A DNA stretch of 64,000 nt from assembly GCF_000227115.2 (NCBI RefSeq), contig NC_016483.1, forward strand, positions 1-64,000, given 5' to 3'. Positions 19,177 to 30,096 of the stretch are shown piece after piece. The translations under genes and the position numbers were made by a program. Origin of the DNA: Naumovozyma dairenensis CBS 421 (lineage: Eukaryota > Ascomycota > Saccharomycetes > Saccharomycetales > Saccharomycetaceae). Under the pieces are notes generated by a model, which had not been told where the DNA came from, did no database searches, and was given only the letters and a program-made list of their open reading frames with translations. Numbering within the stretch: the stretch's first letter is position 1; each line of letters opens with the position of its first letter.

Positions 19177-21018
19177 TTATACGTCAAGTCTTCTTGTGAT
19201 TTCATATTCAGGGTCTGAAGTTGTGTTTTCACTTCCACTAGCTTTAGCAGAATACTTGGAAGGATCTACTTCTTGATGATATTTTTCATTGATTTCTTCT
19301 AAAGTCATTCTCTTGGTTTCTGGAATCAATAAAGTTAAAAATATACCCAATAACATAAATAAGGCGAAGATTTGCATGACATGAGGTAACCAACAATTCT
19401 TTGGTTTACCATCTCTAGCACAATTATGATCAATTAAACTACCTAATGCAGTTTGTGCAATGATAGCGCCAATTTTACCACTAGCAGCAGAGATACCATG
19501 AGCAGTAGATCTATATCTTGTTGGGAAACATTCACCTGGAACAATGAAAGTAGTAACGTTTGGACCGAAATTTTGGAAGAATTGACAAAGAATGTATAAA
19601 CCTAATAATCCACCGTCACTAATCTTATTATAAGCGAACCCAATGATACAGAATAAGATGGTTAAAATGATGAACCCCATTAATTGAATTGGTTTTCTAC
19701 CAACAATATCAATTGTAAAGACGGAAGCCCAATAACCTGGTAGGGAACCAGCACAAATCAAAATCAAATTACCCACAGCAGAATTGTAAAGTTTCTTATA
19801 AACGTTCTCTGAACTGGCAAATCCAATTGTTTGTAAAATGACTGCGGTATTTAAACTTAACCCATAAAATGCAACATCTAACATGAACCAGGAACCTGCA
19901 GTACCTAATAAAATCTTACCATATTTCCATTGACCGAAATGATGACAGAAATCTTTAAATGAAGCCTTTGGAGGTTTAATTTCCATACGTTCTACGGCAG
20001 TTTTTTCTCTTGATAAAGAAGTTAAATCATTATTACTATTGTTATCATTAAGTTTTGAAGAAGTGGAAGCAGAAGAGGTAAGTTGCTTTTCATCTATTAT
20101 TTCAACTTTAGTATATTCGATAGATTCTAAATCTGAAGCAGCGTCTACATCCAAAGAATATCTTGGAGATTCCGGGATGGTCAATCTGAAATATAACCCA
20201 ATTAAACCTGGTACAGCACCGATACCTACTAAAATTCTCCACATTTGATCACAAGCTTTAATACAATCAGGTCCACACATATCACCGGTTTCAGCACCGA
20301 TTAACATTGGTTTATAAGCAGCCACTAAGATCAATGCGACGATACCACCAAGGATTTGACCCCAAGCTTGATTAGCGAACACAGCACCCATAATGGCACC
20401 TCTCCATTTAGTAGTGGAAAATTCCGAAGTGATAATGGAAGATAATGGATAATCACCACCGATACCGATACCCATAACGATACGATAAAATGTTAAGATA
20501 GCGACGAAATTAATACTTGGTGAGGAACCAGTCATACATTGTAATATTGTTGTGACGATCATTAATATCAATTCTAACCCGTAAATTTTTTTCCTCCCCA
20601 TTATATCAGCCATGGTACCAAATCCAATTTGACCAATGACTGTCCCCACGGATGTGGAAACTTTTAAAAGAGTATTTGTGGAACTTGGCATATTACCAGC
20701 CCAATAAACGTAGGACATCATGGAGATACCTAAATTTATAGCGAAAATATCATAAGAATCAGTTAAAAATCCTACACCAGCAATTAATATGGTTCTAATG
20801 TGAGACCAACCGAATTCCATTTCATCAATTTTTTGTAATGCTAATCTTCTTCTTTCTAATGGGTCTTCAATGTGAGCGAAATCATTTATATAATTATGGA
20901 AAGCCATGTTACCACCTTCAGTGGTTGGTATTATATTATTATTATTATTATTGTTGTTGTTGTTGTTATCTTCATCTTGAATGTTGTTATTATTTATATT
21001 GTTAATTGTGGTAGTCAT
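19177..21018 (-). CDS. PHO84: High-affinity phosphate:H+ symporter Pho84
   Basis: 613 aa (S. cerevisiae 587). Plasma-membrane phosphate importer and sensor of the major facilitator superfamily. Twelve membrane segments are split by a central loop (about 290-355) that is Ser/Asn-rich. The signature GFLTDSYDIFAINLG near residue 87, MADIMGRKKIYG after TM2, and GIGGDYPLSSIITSEF are typical of the PHS family. The N-terminus has an Asn run (about 18-28) not present in the yeast protein. Induction under phosphate limitation is suggested by Pho4-type sites upstream. It is divergent from GTR1. Confidence 0.97.
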   Translation of the reverse strand: MTTTINNINNNNIQDEDNNNNNNNNNNNIIPTTEGGNMAFHNYINDFAHIEDPLERRRLALQKIDEMEFGWSHIRTILIAGVGFLTDSYDIFAINLGISMMSYVYWAGNMPSSTNTLLKVSTSVGTVIGQIGFGTMADIMGRKKIYGLELILMIVTTILQCMTGSSPSINFVAILTFYRIVMGIGIGGDYPLSSIITSEFSTTKWRGAIMGAVFANQAWGQILGGIVALILVAAYKPMLIGAETGDMCGPDCIKACDQMWRILVGIGAVPGLIGLYFRLTIPESPRYSLDVDAASDLESIEYTKVEIIDEKQLTSSASTSSKLNDNNSNNDLTSLSREKTAVERMEIKPPKASFKDFCHHFGQWKYGKILLGTAGSWFMLDVAFYGLSLNTAVILQTIGFASSENVYKKLYNSAVGNLILICAGSLPGYWASVFTIDIVGRKPIQLMGFIILTILFCIIGFAYNKISDGGLLGLYILCQFFQNFGPNVTTFIVPGECFPTRYRSTAHGISAASGKIGAIIAQTALGSLIDHNCARDGKPKNCWLPHVMQIFALFMLLGIFLTLLIPETKRMTLEEINEKYHQEVDPSKYSAKASGSENTTSDPEYEITRRLDV

Positions 21019-21693
21019 TGGATATGATTCTGGCTAATTTTTCAAATAAAATAGAAATAATAGTTTTGTTTGCTTGTTTGCTTGTTTGCTTGAGAGGAAG
21101 TTTGTTCTTGTTGTTTTTCCTGTGATTAACGATATTACAGAAAGTACATAATTATGAACGATACAAAACAAAAACATATACAAAGATCGTTGTCTTTATA
21201 TAGCCAACGAGAGCTTTGTCAAGATAGTATCACTGAAATTAGTATTACCTGGAAAAGAAATTTCAATATACATGGATGACTTCGTGCAAGAAAAAGTAGT
21301 GTCTTATTTTTTCTCATACGATTAATTGATGATATATTTTTCAGTGTATTATATTACCCACGTTTGTGATTTGAAAGGAAAAATAACTCCGTGGGATGCT
21401 CCAAATGAGTGTTTGTAAGTAAATATGTATGTAAGTATGTATGTATGTAAGTATGTATGTAAGTAAGTACAAGTGTCACATATTTGTTTGTTTGTGTCTG
21501 CCTGTCCGTTAAGCCTCTTTTAAATCTCGTTGTCACTTCTGGTGACGGACTGCCTCCCCCACCAGCGGGGTTCCACCAGGGACAGCAAATATGGCGTACA
21601 ACCACATGTCCTATTAGGTGGGGCATCCCTTCGGATTCATCGAAGTCCCTCTCTCTCTCTCTCTCTCTCTCTCGTCGGGCCTCGTCGCCCGCT

Positions 21694-21703
21694 CCCACGT
21701 GGG
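21694..21703. promoter_or_regulatory. Palindromic Pho4-type site CCCACGTGGG, copy A
   Basis: CACGTGGG on both strands, the high-affinity Pho4 site flanked by G rather than by T (which favours Cbf1). About 680 bp upstream of the PHO84 start. Confidence 0.6.
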
Positions 21704-21784
21704 CGGTGGGCGGCCAATATTATTTTTTANACAGAATAACACAACTATTGACATCTATTGCACAACAAACAACAAACAACAAAC

Positions 21785-21804
21785 NNNNNNNNNNNNNNNN
21801 NNNN
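21785..21804. other. Assembly gap (20 N)
   Basis: Between two copies of a tandem repeat; one further N is at 21730. The length is a placeholder. Confidence 0.95.
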
Positions 21805-21888
21805 GGGGTCCGATACCCTTCCGGTACGTTCTATTCGAAGTACCCCTCTCTCTCTCTCTCTCTCTTGGGGGACCCTCGTGGCCCCGCT

Positions 21889-21898
21889 CCCACGTGGG
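21889..21898. promoter_or_regulatory. Palindromic Pho4-type site CCCACGTGGG, copy B
   Basis: Identical ten bases in the second copy of the tandem block, about 875 bp upstream of PHO84. Confidence 0.6.
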
Positions 21899-23265
21899 CG
21901 GTGGGCGGCCAATATATTTTTTATCAAGATAACACAACAATTTGACAATCTATTGCACAACAAACAACAAACAACAAACAATTTATTCATTTCACCACAA
22001 GAAATAACTATCTATGTTTGTATGTATGTACGTTGGTGTATAATTTATGCAAAACGTGGGAGAGAGTGATAGTGATCATGATATAATTATTTGATATAAC
22101 TATTTATCTACGTGTTTCTTCATTTCACTTCATTTCACTTCACTTCACTTCACTTCACTTTAGTTCAATGTGCACTCTATTTCGATAGTTTAGATGTATG
22201 CCTTCAGATTCATACCTAAGTACTCACTGTACATACTTCGTTCGATGAGTATTATTCGGAGTTGAAATAGAGTATATAGCTAGTATCTCTATATTCACTA
22301 TAAGAATTATCCAAAGCTCCTATATGTAAACAATAGAGCCCATAACTAAAATATGTTATTACTCTACCGTACCCACGTTGCCAAGATTGAATGGTTGAGT
22401 ATCAAAGGGAAGTGTCTCTCTGTCTCTAAAAAAAGCACCATCCCAACGTAAGTAATCACGTACGTATATATAAAAATACAAAACCTTGTAATTCTATCTG
22501 CGAGCAGTATGCCTATGGCTGAGCTGCCGATGTGCATAGACTGTATCTGGAAGAAGGCCAAGAAAATGTCACAATGTTCGCAATTCGTAATCTTATCTCG
22601 TCATCGTTTTCCTTATTCGTTTCCACATTTATAGGGTTGGATTTAAGAGGAATGGTATGAAGATAGAAGTTTCCCCTACTCGACCGATGTATTATGTACA
22701 TATGAGCATGGGAATATGGAGTAGCCAAACATCAGCAGTGTTCTGTTTCCAAACCTCCCGGAGATAATAGGCAGGTATTTTTTATCGTATACGAAATCAT
22801 GTGTGTATGTTGGAAGAAACCTCGAGATATTCCCTTGTCATAATGCAGCAACTTACTTATCTATATCCGATGATGTAAAATACAAGACCTCATTGTTACA
22901 GTCTTCTTTAACTTCCTCATCGATTTCGATCTCCCTTCTTTTTTTGAACTTCCTTCCCTCGCTCTTACCTAATTTTCCAAAGTAAACATTCTACAGAACG
23001 AACTCTTTACGTAAATTGTTACAATAGCTATAGCAGCATCATGAGATTTTAGTCATGATAAGGAATTACTAGGTGCAAAATATACACAGTTAGATAGCTG
23101 AACTGATAAAGAACAAAGCAACAGTTCGATTACACGAATCATTGAATCAGCACTGGATTTATTTTTTATATATAATCATATCCTCAGTATAAGAATACCC
23201 TCAATTTAACACCAAGAGCAAAGAACGAACAACCCTTCAAGAAAATACACAAATAGAAATAATCA

Positions 23266-24174
23266 ATGCCTACATCAGTGAACACAAGAAATAATAGTAA
23301 TAGTAATAGTAATAATGCAATTAGTAATAATAACATACCAAATAATAGGAAAAAGTTATTATTAATGGGACGATCAGGATCAGGGAAATCCTCAATGAGA
23401 TCAATAATATTTAGTAATTATTCTGCATTTGATACAAGAAGACTTGGTGCGACCATTGATGTAGAACATTCTCATTTAAGATTCTTAGGAAACATGACTT
23501 TAAATCTTTGGGATTGTGGTGGTCAAGATGTATTTATGGAAAATTATTTCGGTAAACAAAAGGATCATATTTTCCAAATGGTTCAAGTATTAATTCATGT
23601 TTTTGATGTGGAATCACAAGATGTTTTGAAAGATATTGAAATTTTCCAAAAGGCTTTAAAACAATTAAAGAAATATTCTCCCGATGCCAAAATTTTTGTC
23701 TTATTACATAAGATGGATTTAGTTCAATTAGATAAGAGAAATGATTTATTTCAAATTATGATGGAAAAATTAAATGAAACTTCTATATCGTATGGATTTA
23801 ATAATGTGATTGGATTCCCCACTTCTATTTGGGATGAAAGTTTATATAAGGCATGGTCACAAATTGTTTGTTCATTAATACCAAATATGTCCATTTATCA
23901 AAATAATTTGAAGAATTTACAAAAAATTTTAAATGCTTATGAAATTATATTATTTGAAAGAACTACATTTTTAGTCATTTCATCATCTAATAATAACAAT
24001 AATAACAATAACATACTTGGTAATAGCACAAATAATAATAATAATAATAATAGTAATAATGATAATTCGAATAATAGTATATTATTAGATCCAAAAAGAT
24101 TTGAAAAGATTTCTAATATAATGAAGAATTTTAAACAAAGTTGTACAAAATTAAAAGTGAATTTAAAACTTTAA
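23266..24174 (+). CDS. GTR1: Rag-family GTPase Gtr1
   Basis: 302 aa (S. cerevisiae 310). Gtr1 pairs with Gtr2 on the vacuole to signal amino-acid sufficiency to TORC1. The P-loop GRSGSGKSS is at 35-43, the DCGGQ switch-II motif at 83-87, and HKMD (base recognition) at 148-151. The first 28 residues are an Asn/Ser-rich extension, and a second Asn-rich insert (about 244-270) interrupts the C-terminal roadblock-like domain. The ATG at 23266 is the only in-frame start before the P-loop. Confidence 0.96.
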   Translation: MPTSVNTRNNSNSNSNNAISNNNIPNNRKKLLLMGRSGSGKSSMRSIIFSNYSAFDTRRLGATIDVEHSHLRFLGNMTLNLWDCGGQDVFMENYFGKQKDHIFQMVQVLIHVFDVESQDVLKDIEIFQKALKQLKKYSPDAKIFVLLHKMDLVQLDKRNDLFQIMMEKLNETSISYGFNNVIGFPTSIWDESLYKAWSQIVCSLIPNMSIYQNNLKNLQKILNAYEIILFERTTFLVISSSNNNNNNNNILGNSTNNNNNNNSNNDNSNNSILLDPKRFEKISNIMKNFKQSCTKLKVNLKL

Positions 24175-24550
24175 TATTGAATGAATAAAATTTATATTTG
24201 TCAATTATCTATGAATATAGGTTTGCTTTGTAGTTTAAATGTATTCGTTAGAATCCACCGTCACAAGNNNNNNNNNNNNNNNNNNNNTTTTTTTTTTTTT
24301 TTTATTTCTGAGAGAGAATATATACATATTTAATGTGTCGTCGTTTTGTGTTGTTGTTTTTTGCATCATGTTCTTATCTATAGCATGATGATGTCGTGTT
24401 TTTTCATCATAATAAATTAAGCTAATTCAAGAATGCTTTAAATTTCAATCTTGTTTTTTGTTTTGTGTTTCATTATTCGTAGTTTTCGAGGAGATGAATA
24501 TATTAAATAAATAAGTTAAAGATGTTGTTCCCGGGGAACGTTAACCACGT
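24175..24550. other. GTR1/NDI1 convergent spacer with an assembly gap
   Basis: 376 bp between gene ends. A 20-N gap (24268-24287) is followed at once by a poly-T run (24288-24303), a likely reason the assembly failed. Nothing else recognised. Confidence 0.6.
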
Positions 24551-26320
24551 TTATAAACCTTTGAAGAAATCTCTTTTGAAAAAGGCTAATTTTAACCAAT
24601 CAGTAATGACTTTGAATCTTGATCTAGCAGATAAGATCATTGCCAAATAAGAAAGCCTCCAAATATAGAAAGTGATTAACCCACCTCCAGTATATAATGA
24701 TCTTTTACCGTAGGTGATATTAGCAATTGCTCTCTCTGAACCTAAATAAGCTAATGCACCAAAATGAGTATATTTAAATGGTTTAAATTTATTTTCTTCA
24801 AATAATAAATCGAATTTTTGCTTCCTTGATTGTAATTTTTCATGGAAATTTGGTAATTGAGCCATTTTATCGAAATTCTTGGCTAAATATTCAGCTTGTT
24901 GATGTGCCACTTGAGCCGTTGGAGGTAATCCAATGAATGCATTATCACCGATAGCGAAAATATTATTTGAACCAATGACTTGTAAATATTTATTAACGGA
25001 TAAAGCTCTTGTTGATTTATTTTGTTCAGTAATCTTGGGGAATAAATTTGTTACAATTGGTCTTGCCTTATTACCTGTTGCCCAAATTAAAGTACCATAT
25101 GGAATTTTTTCCTCAATGACAGTTTTCCCATCATCGCTCTTTGTCTTGGCAATTAAATGATCCTTTTCCACTTTAGCCACTGCTGTTTTCAAATGTAATT
25201 TAATTGATGTCTTTTCCAATGTTTCTTGAGCATAAGAGGATAGTTTTTTTTCAAACATATTTAATACAATTGGTAATGCTTCGACTAAATGAATTTGAAC
25301 TTCTTTAGCAACAGAGGGTAAGAATTTTTGTAAATCTTGATGAACATAATCTTGTAATTCACCAGCGGTTTCCACACCTGTGGGGCCTCCACCTACTACT
25401 ACAATGGATAATAATCTTTTCCTTTCGGGATCACCTGGTGGTAATAAATTTGCCTTTTCTAAATTAGAAGCGAATTTTTGTCTAATTTGTAAAGAGTTTG
25501 GAATTTCCTTTAAAAAGAGACCATGTTTTTCTACACCTGGGATACCAAAAGTATTTGGTTCAGCTCCAACAGCAGAAATCAAGTAATCGTATTTAATTTC
25601 AGCGCAATCATCTTGAGTTAACATTGTATCATTGTTTGTTTTTGTGTTTGTATTTGCGTTTGCAGATGATTGAGAGGGATGATGATTCAATTTGGAAACG
25701 TTTGATAAAGAGTTAATTGTTACAGTATTTCTATCTGGATTAATTTCAGTAGCTGTAGCCTCATAATAAGTGACATTACCCTTTTTCTTTAATGCAAAGT
25801 TGACCACAGGTTCAATGATTGATTTTTCATCCACAGTTCCGACGGGAGTGGAAGGTAATAATGGAGTGAATAGGAAATAATTTCTTGGAGATATTATTGC
25901 TACGTTATATCTTTTAGTATCAATATGTTTTAAGAATGCAATGGCACCCCAACCTGACCCAAGAATGACTACAGTAGGTTTATCATTATATTCAGTTTCA
26001 ATTACTTTAGCAGTTTTGAAAGAGGCATAACCAGTTCCAGATTTATTTACAGGAGAAATAGTTTGCTTTTGAGAATTAGGTGAAGATGTCGAGACTGATT
26101 CACTAGTTGTAGACGAGATATCTCTTTTAGGTTCAGTTATTGGACTGTTTGTTGTAGTTTTATTAGCAGTTGTAGTTGCAGTTGGAGATGCAGTAGCAGT
26201 TGTAGTTGATGGTTTTGTAGTACTATTAATAGTGGTTTTAGTAGATGTTGAAGCCAATCTAATCATACGGTTGGTACTAGCCAACACGGCAGACTTATTT
26301 TTATAAAGGATGGATAACAT
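24551..26320 (-). CDS. NDI1: Mitochondrial internal NADH:ubiquinone oxidoreductase Ndi1
   Basis: 589 aa (S. cerevisiae 513). Single-subunit, rotenone-insensitive NADH dehydrogenase on the matrix face of the inner membrane, standing in for complex I. The N-terminus (residues 1-25, basic and Ser/Leu-rich) looks like a mitochondrial presequence. It is followed by a Thr/Ser/Ala-rich spacer (about 26-95) that accounts for the extra length. FAD motif LGSGWG is at 120-125, the NADH motif [16 protein letters not shown] lies near 308-323, and the C-terminal membrane-anchoring helices are conserved. It also has a short Asn/Ser/Ala insert near residues 210-230. Convergent with GTR1. Confidence 0.96.
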   Translation of the reverse strand: MLSILYKNKSAVLASTNRMIRLASTSTKTTINSTTKPSTTTATASPTATTTANKTTTNSPITEPKRDISSTTSESVSTSSPNSQKQTISPVNKSGTGYASFKTAKVIETEYNDKPTVVILGSGWGAIAFLKHIDTKRYNVAIISPRNYFLFTPLLPSTPVGTVDEKSIIEPVVNFALKKKGNVTYYEATATEINPDRNTVTINSLSNVSKLNHHPSQSSANANTNTKTNNDTMLTQDDCAEIKYDYLISAVGAEPNTFGIPGVEKHGLFLKEIPNSLQIRQKFASNLEKANLLPPGDPERKRLLSIVVVGGGPTGVETAGELQDYVHQDLQKFLPSVAKEVQIHLVEALPIVLNMFEKKLSSYAQETLEKTSIKLHLKTAVAKVEKDHLIAKTKSDDGKTVIEEKIPYGTLIWATGNKARPIVTNLFPKITEQNKSTRALSVNKYLQVIGSNNIFAIGDNAFIGLPPTAQVAHQQAEYLAKNFDKMAQLPNFHEKLQSRKQKFDLLFEENKFKPFKYTHFGALAYLGSERAIANITYGKRSLYTGGGLITFYIWRLSYLAMILSARSRFKVITDWLKLAFFKRDFFKGL

Positions 26321-27596
26321 CTGTCTTTATTGTTGTGATATATATATATTAAGATGAAGTGTGGATAGCGTTGGTTATATTGGTGAGTGTGGTAATGGTT
26401 GTGAAGGGATCCGGGATAAAGGAATCTGTGTAAAAGAATAGTTTGTGATAGTGGATAATTAAAAGTTGCAACCTATTAATTTTGCTTTACCAGATTTTTC
26501 CGTTATATAGAAGTATATTAAAACAATCCTGGCAGTACTAGGAACCGTTATGTCCAAATGATCAAAATCGGAATTACACTAATAAATTGGCAAGGTATAA
26601 TAAAATAAAATATTCCAAGACAATATCAACAACAATTGGCAAGGTAATAGAGTTACATACGCACGGTAAACACTGAATAATAATAATAATAATAATAATA
26701 ATGGAATGCCCTTAGTTGTTCCACCAATGATTACCATGCTACCGGTAACACGTATAGACTGCACTAGTTCACATCACATCACATCACATCACGTTACAGA
26801 CTGTTGTTTCGCTCTCCTTCTCCTTGCATTGGATTGGATTGGATTGGATTGGATTGGATTTTCTTCCTTTCCCTGTTTCTATTCTCTCTGCCATACCATA
26901 CCATACCATACCATACCATAAGGAACAGTGAAGAGTTAACAGCGCGAGGGAACTTTACTTTATTACTTCATTACTTCATTACTTACTTATGAAACAGTCT
27001 CTCTCTCCTCCCTCCCTCTGCTCCCCTTAAAAAAACAATGACTGTTCCGATTGGCCCGTTTTTTGGTCCGTTTCCGTTTCCGTTTCCGTATCGGTTTCCG
27101 TTTCCGTTTTTCCAAACGGCGTTCGTGTCTGTCCCTCCTGTATTATATCCAGCCACGTGACAAACTTCTACTTTTTTTGCAAATTCTTGTCACGTGATTG
27201 AAGAACACAGAAAACAGCGGGTTTCCATATTAGGTCAATTGTAAACATTAACAAAAATATATAGTGGAATATATCTGATCACAAGAGCCCATTGTTCAAA
27301 CAGGTTGGTACTTTCACTGAAATTGCAGAAAAGAGACAGTGCCAAGAAACATTTCAATCCTCAAACCTCATTCATACTAGCAATCAAGTTACATATTTTT
27401 TTGTTACTTTTTTTCCTTTCCTTTTCTTTTTTCTTTTTCTCTTGCATACATTGCTTACTCGTCTTCTGGTCTTCTCATCGACTTCGAAAGACTAGAATTC
27501 CTAACAGAAGAAATATTATATACCATCAATTTGAGCCACACATTTTCATTACATTTTAGGAAAGTTGAACAATCTCAATCGCATAATTGCATTACT
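26321..27596. promoter_or_regulatory. NDI1/YML119W divergent region rich in short tandem repeats
   Basis: 1.28 kb. Tandem arrays in order: (AAT)n 26675-26703, (ACATC)n 26769-26792, (GGATT)n 26829-26860, (CCATA)n 26891-26920, a TTACTTCA run near 26960-26990 and (CGTTTC)n 27060-27105. Two E-boxes follow: CACGTGA at 27154-27160 and the palindrome TCACGTGA at 27190-27197, the Cbf1 consensus. A T/C-rich stretch at 27400-27460 precedes the YML119W start. Confidence 0.6.
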
Positions 27597-28184
27597 ATGA
27601 TGTACTCCAGCGCTTCATCGTCCCCTACAAAGAGAACATTGAACAATAAACTACCATTCCTTAATAAGGGATTTTACCCATATACTGACACAGATAATTG
27701 TAATAATAATACAGCCCGTGCCTATAACCATAACGCCTACAGTAACGATTATAACTATGAATTACAAACAGATAGTGTTCCTATAATACAACAACAGCAA
27801 CAATTCACGGTTAACCATGCCAATGATTATAAATATTCTCCACAAAAATCAATGAAAAATAATCCTTACTTAAATCAAAGACATCAATCTATTAGTGATC
27901 ATAATAGTAACAATACTGGCGACATGAGCAATAATAATAATAATAATAATAATAATAGAAGATATCAACAAGATTTTCAACAATTACAACTACAGTTTCA
28001 ATTTCAATCTCAATCACAAACAACATCACAATCTCCACAAAGAATAAATTATTACGTCAATAATAATAATAACAATTTGGATAATAGACATTCACCTATC
28101 AGACAAACAAGTCCACAAAGAAATATAAATAATAGTAATAATATTAATCATGTGTATCAATACACTAAACAAAATCATTACCAA

Positions 28185-28223
<39 letters not shown>

Positions 28224-29156
28224 ACACAATATCACCAAATTTCATCCCCACAAAGGCAAACAACAGCAAATTACAGCCCTGCTAAATTTCAACGTACTAG
28301 TCCAACAAAACAATATCATTATCAAGAAGTGAAATCTGAATCAGATATCTTATTGACAAATTCATCTTACTCAAAATTGAATATTAAAAATAGATATTTC
28401 ACTGAAAATAAAGAACAACTTATTAAAGATGGTGATAAATTGAAACCAATAATAAATATCATACCTAAACATTCATCTACCACTTCAAAGACATATAAAT
28501 TGCTAAACCCATTATTATCCGAAAAATCAATTACATCAATGGATATTAGTTCAATTTTAAAATTAAATAACGCAACCATATCACATGGGAATTCAAAACA
28601 TTTATTATTAGCAAATGATCCCAATTTTAAAATTAATAACTTAGATGAAATTACTATGGATTTAATTATGAAAAAGATAAAACTAATAAATGAAACCAAG
28701 AAAAAAGGGAAAACAACAACAAAATCAATAACTGATGAAAAATTGTCAGAGAACAATATAAAAGAAAAGGATAAATCTAAAAAAGTTGTGGTACTAGATC
28801 CAACAAAATCAAAACTTAAAAATACAACTTCGTTAAGAAAATCAAATAGGCATCTAATAAATGTTATTACTGCAAATTCAAACCCAAATGATAGTTTTGA
28901 TTTAAGTTTTGACGGAAAGGCAATGGACAGAAGTGATATATTCCGTATGGTAGATTCATTTACAATGGCTTTATCAGATGATGAAAGAGAACTTTCAGGA
29001 ATAATATTAGATACAAACAACAAAGCTAAGAAATTTGATTTACAATTGAAAGATAATATCAATATTAATATCCTTCCCGCCGAAATAACTAACAACAACG
29101 GCAACAATAACAACGATAGTCCTAACAATGATGAGAATTGCTTGTCTTCAAACTAG
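27597..29156 (+). CDS. YML119W: YML119W homolog, Asn/Gln-rich protein of unknown function
   Basis: 519 aa from ATG 27597 (a second ATG follows at once); the open frame starts earlier but only at a TTG. Assignment rests mainly on position between NDI1 and NGL, with S. cerevisiae YML119W (357 aa) a proposed Cdk1 substrate. The first 250 residues are Asn/Gln-rich, with Asn runs of up to 12. Many SP/TP sites (SSPTK, TSPQR, SPAKFQRTSPTKQ) fit a Cdk substrate. The second half is Lys/Ser-rich, with a segment FDLSFDGKAMDRSDIFRMVDSF near the end that looks the best-ordered part. No enzymatic domain is visible. Confidence 0.72.
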
Positions 29157-29469
29157 CCTCTCACTTCCTTCTTTCTTAATCCTCAAAAATGTTCATGAGC
29201 CATTATTTCTTTAATTTCATATATGTTTACTTTTTCAGGTGTACCCACCCACATAGGTATATATCAACATATGCATTTCTCCTTAAAACTTTAATTTAAT
29301 ATAAACATACATTTGTCAATATACATCATCAGCATCATCATATATTTTATTTACAGATATATAGTAGAATTTTCAACGCTGATCCTCTCCTTAGTGAAAT
29401 ACAGTTTGTGGTTTGTTCCATTCCTTTTTTTACTACAAGAATGTTTTATCACTGATCTCTATCTTACCT
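29157..29469. other. YML119W/MRPL33 convergent spacer
   Basis: 313 bp between two gene ends; AT-rich, no feature seen. Confidence 0.4.
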
Positions 29470-29751
29470 TCATAGAGTATCATCTATTATTCCATTCAAA
29501 TTTCTCTTCTCTATAGTAAATCCAGGATTCGATTTCCTCAATTCTCGTTGTTCCATCTTATTAAGAGCCTTCTCTGTGATTTCAACATCAATCAGTTCTT
29601 TCACTTTAGCAAGAGATCCAGCCATTGCAGGAGTAACTCTCCTATAAACAATAGAACCTCTCTTCCCAAGACCAATCGTCTTCACTATCGTCCTGGTTTG
29701 TTTGGGTAATCCAATTAAAGACCTTTGTAACGTTATCTTGTAAAATACCAT
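29470..29751 (-). CDS. MRPL33: Mitochondrial ribosomal protein uL30m (Mrpl33)
   Basis: 93 aa (S. cerevisiae 86). Large-subunit mitoribosomal protein of the L30 family. [16 protein letters not shown], the [13 protein letters not shown] segment and [11 protein letters not shown] near the end match the yeast protein closely; the extra length is a short C-terminal tail. Being beside NGL matches the S. cerevisiae NGL2 (YMR285C)-MRPL33 (YMR286W) pair rather than the YML track that surrounds it. Confidence 0.96.
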   Translation of the reverse strand: MVFYKITLQRSLIGLPKQTRTIVKTIGLGKRGSIVYRRVTPAMAGSLAKVKELIDVEITEKALNKMEQRELRKSNPGFTIEKRNLNGIIDDTL

Positions 29752-30096
29752 GATATATTGTATGAAACTCTTTTCTTAATAGACTATCCTCTTACGATTT
29801 CCTGTCTCCAATGTTGTGATGATGTTAACCTTTTTTGTTTTTTGAAAGGGCCCTGAGCACTTCCTTGTGTTTCCAACTTTTCTTCCTAAAGTTCCTTTTA
29901 ATGTATGCGGGGAGTCTGTTATATACAGACATCAACTCTTGCAATTGGTAATAAAACAATCAATGAGGATATCTATATATGTATATTCATATTTGCTTAT
30001 GGTAATATCAGCCCATGATTTTGTTTGAATACTTATACATACCAAGATCAATACACTAAGAAAAAATATTAAAACGAACGAACAAAGCAACTAAAT
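29752..30096. promoter_or_regulatory. MRPL33/NGL divergent promoter
   Basis: 345 bp between two start codons. T-rich stretches and no clear known site. Confidence 0.4.

Larger units (their letters stand above)
21618..21980. repeat. Tandem duplication of about 195 bp across an assembly gap
   Basis: Two copies of the same block. Each runs from a TTCG-AAGT-CCC segment through a (CT)n tract (21649-21673 and 21845-21865), a GC-rich stretch ending GTGGGCGGTGGGCGGCC, an AT stretch with ACACAAC, and an (AACA)n tail (21761-21784 and 21955-21980). The equivalent sites are 195 positions apart, but 20 N at 21785-21804 fall between them, so the true copy number may be more than two. The copies differ around the (CT)n tract, so the duplication is not brand new. 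Confidence 0.85.
21019..23265. promoter_or_regulatory. PHO84/GTR1 divergent intergenic region
   Basis: 2.2 kb without a gene. Pho4-type motifs: CACGTT at 21359-21364, two CCCACGTGGG palindromes (listed separately), AAAACGTGGG (CCCACGTTTT on the minus strand) at 22051-22060, and CCCACGTTG at 22372-22380. Repeats: an octamer GTTTGCTT array near 21067-21091, GTATGTAA units at 21422-21465, (TTCAC)n at about 22119-22161. The GC-rich stretch at 21540-21720 is unlike its surroundings. Open frames across it come from the repeats. Confidence 0.55.

Noticed and set aside
21484..22069. Several overlapping frames around the PHO84 tandem repeat
   Set aside because: They run through (CT)n and (AACA)n tracts and through N bases; both strands give similar low-complexity products.
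27154..27200. Possible centromere CDEI (TCACGTGA) region
   Set aside because: No AT-rich 80-90-bp element followed by a CDEIII-like sequence was found, and gene order does not predict a centromere here.
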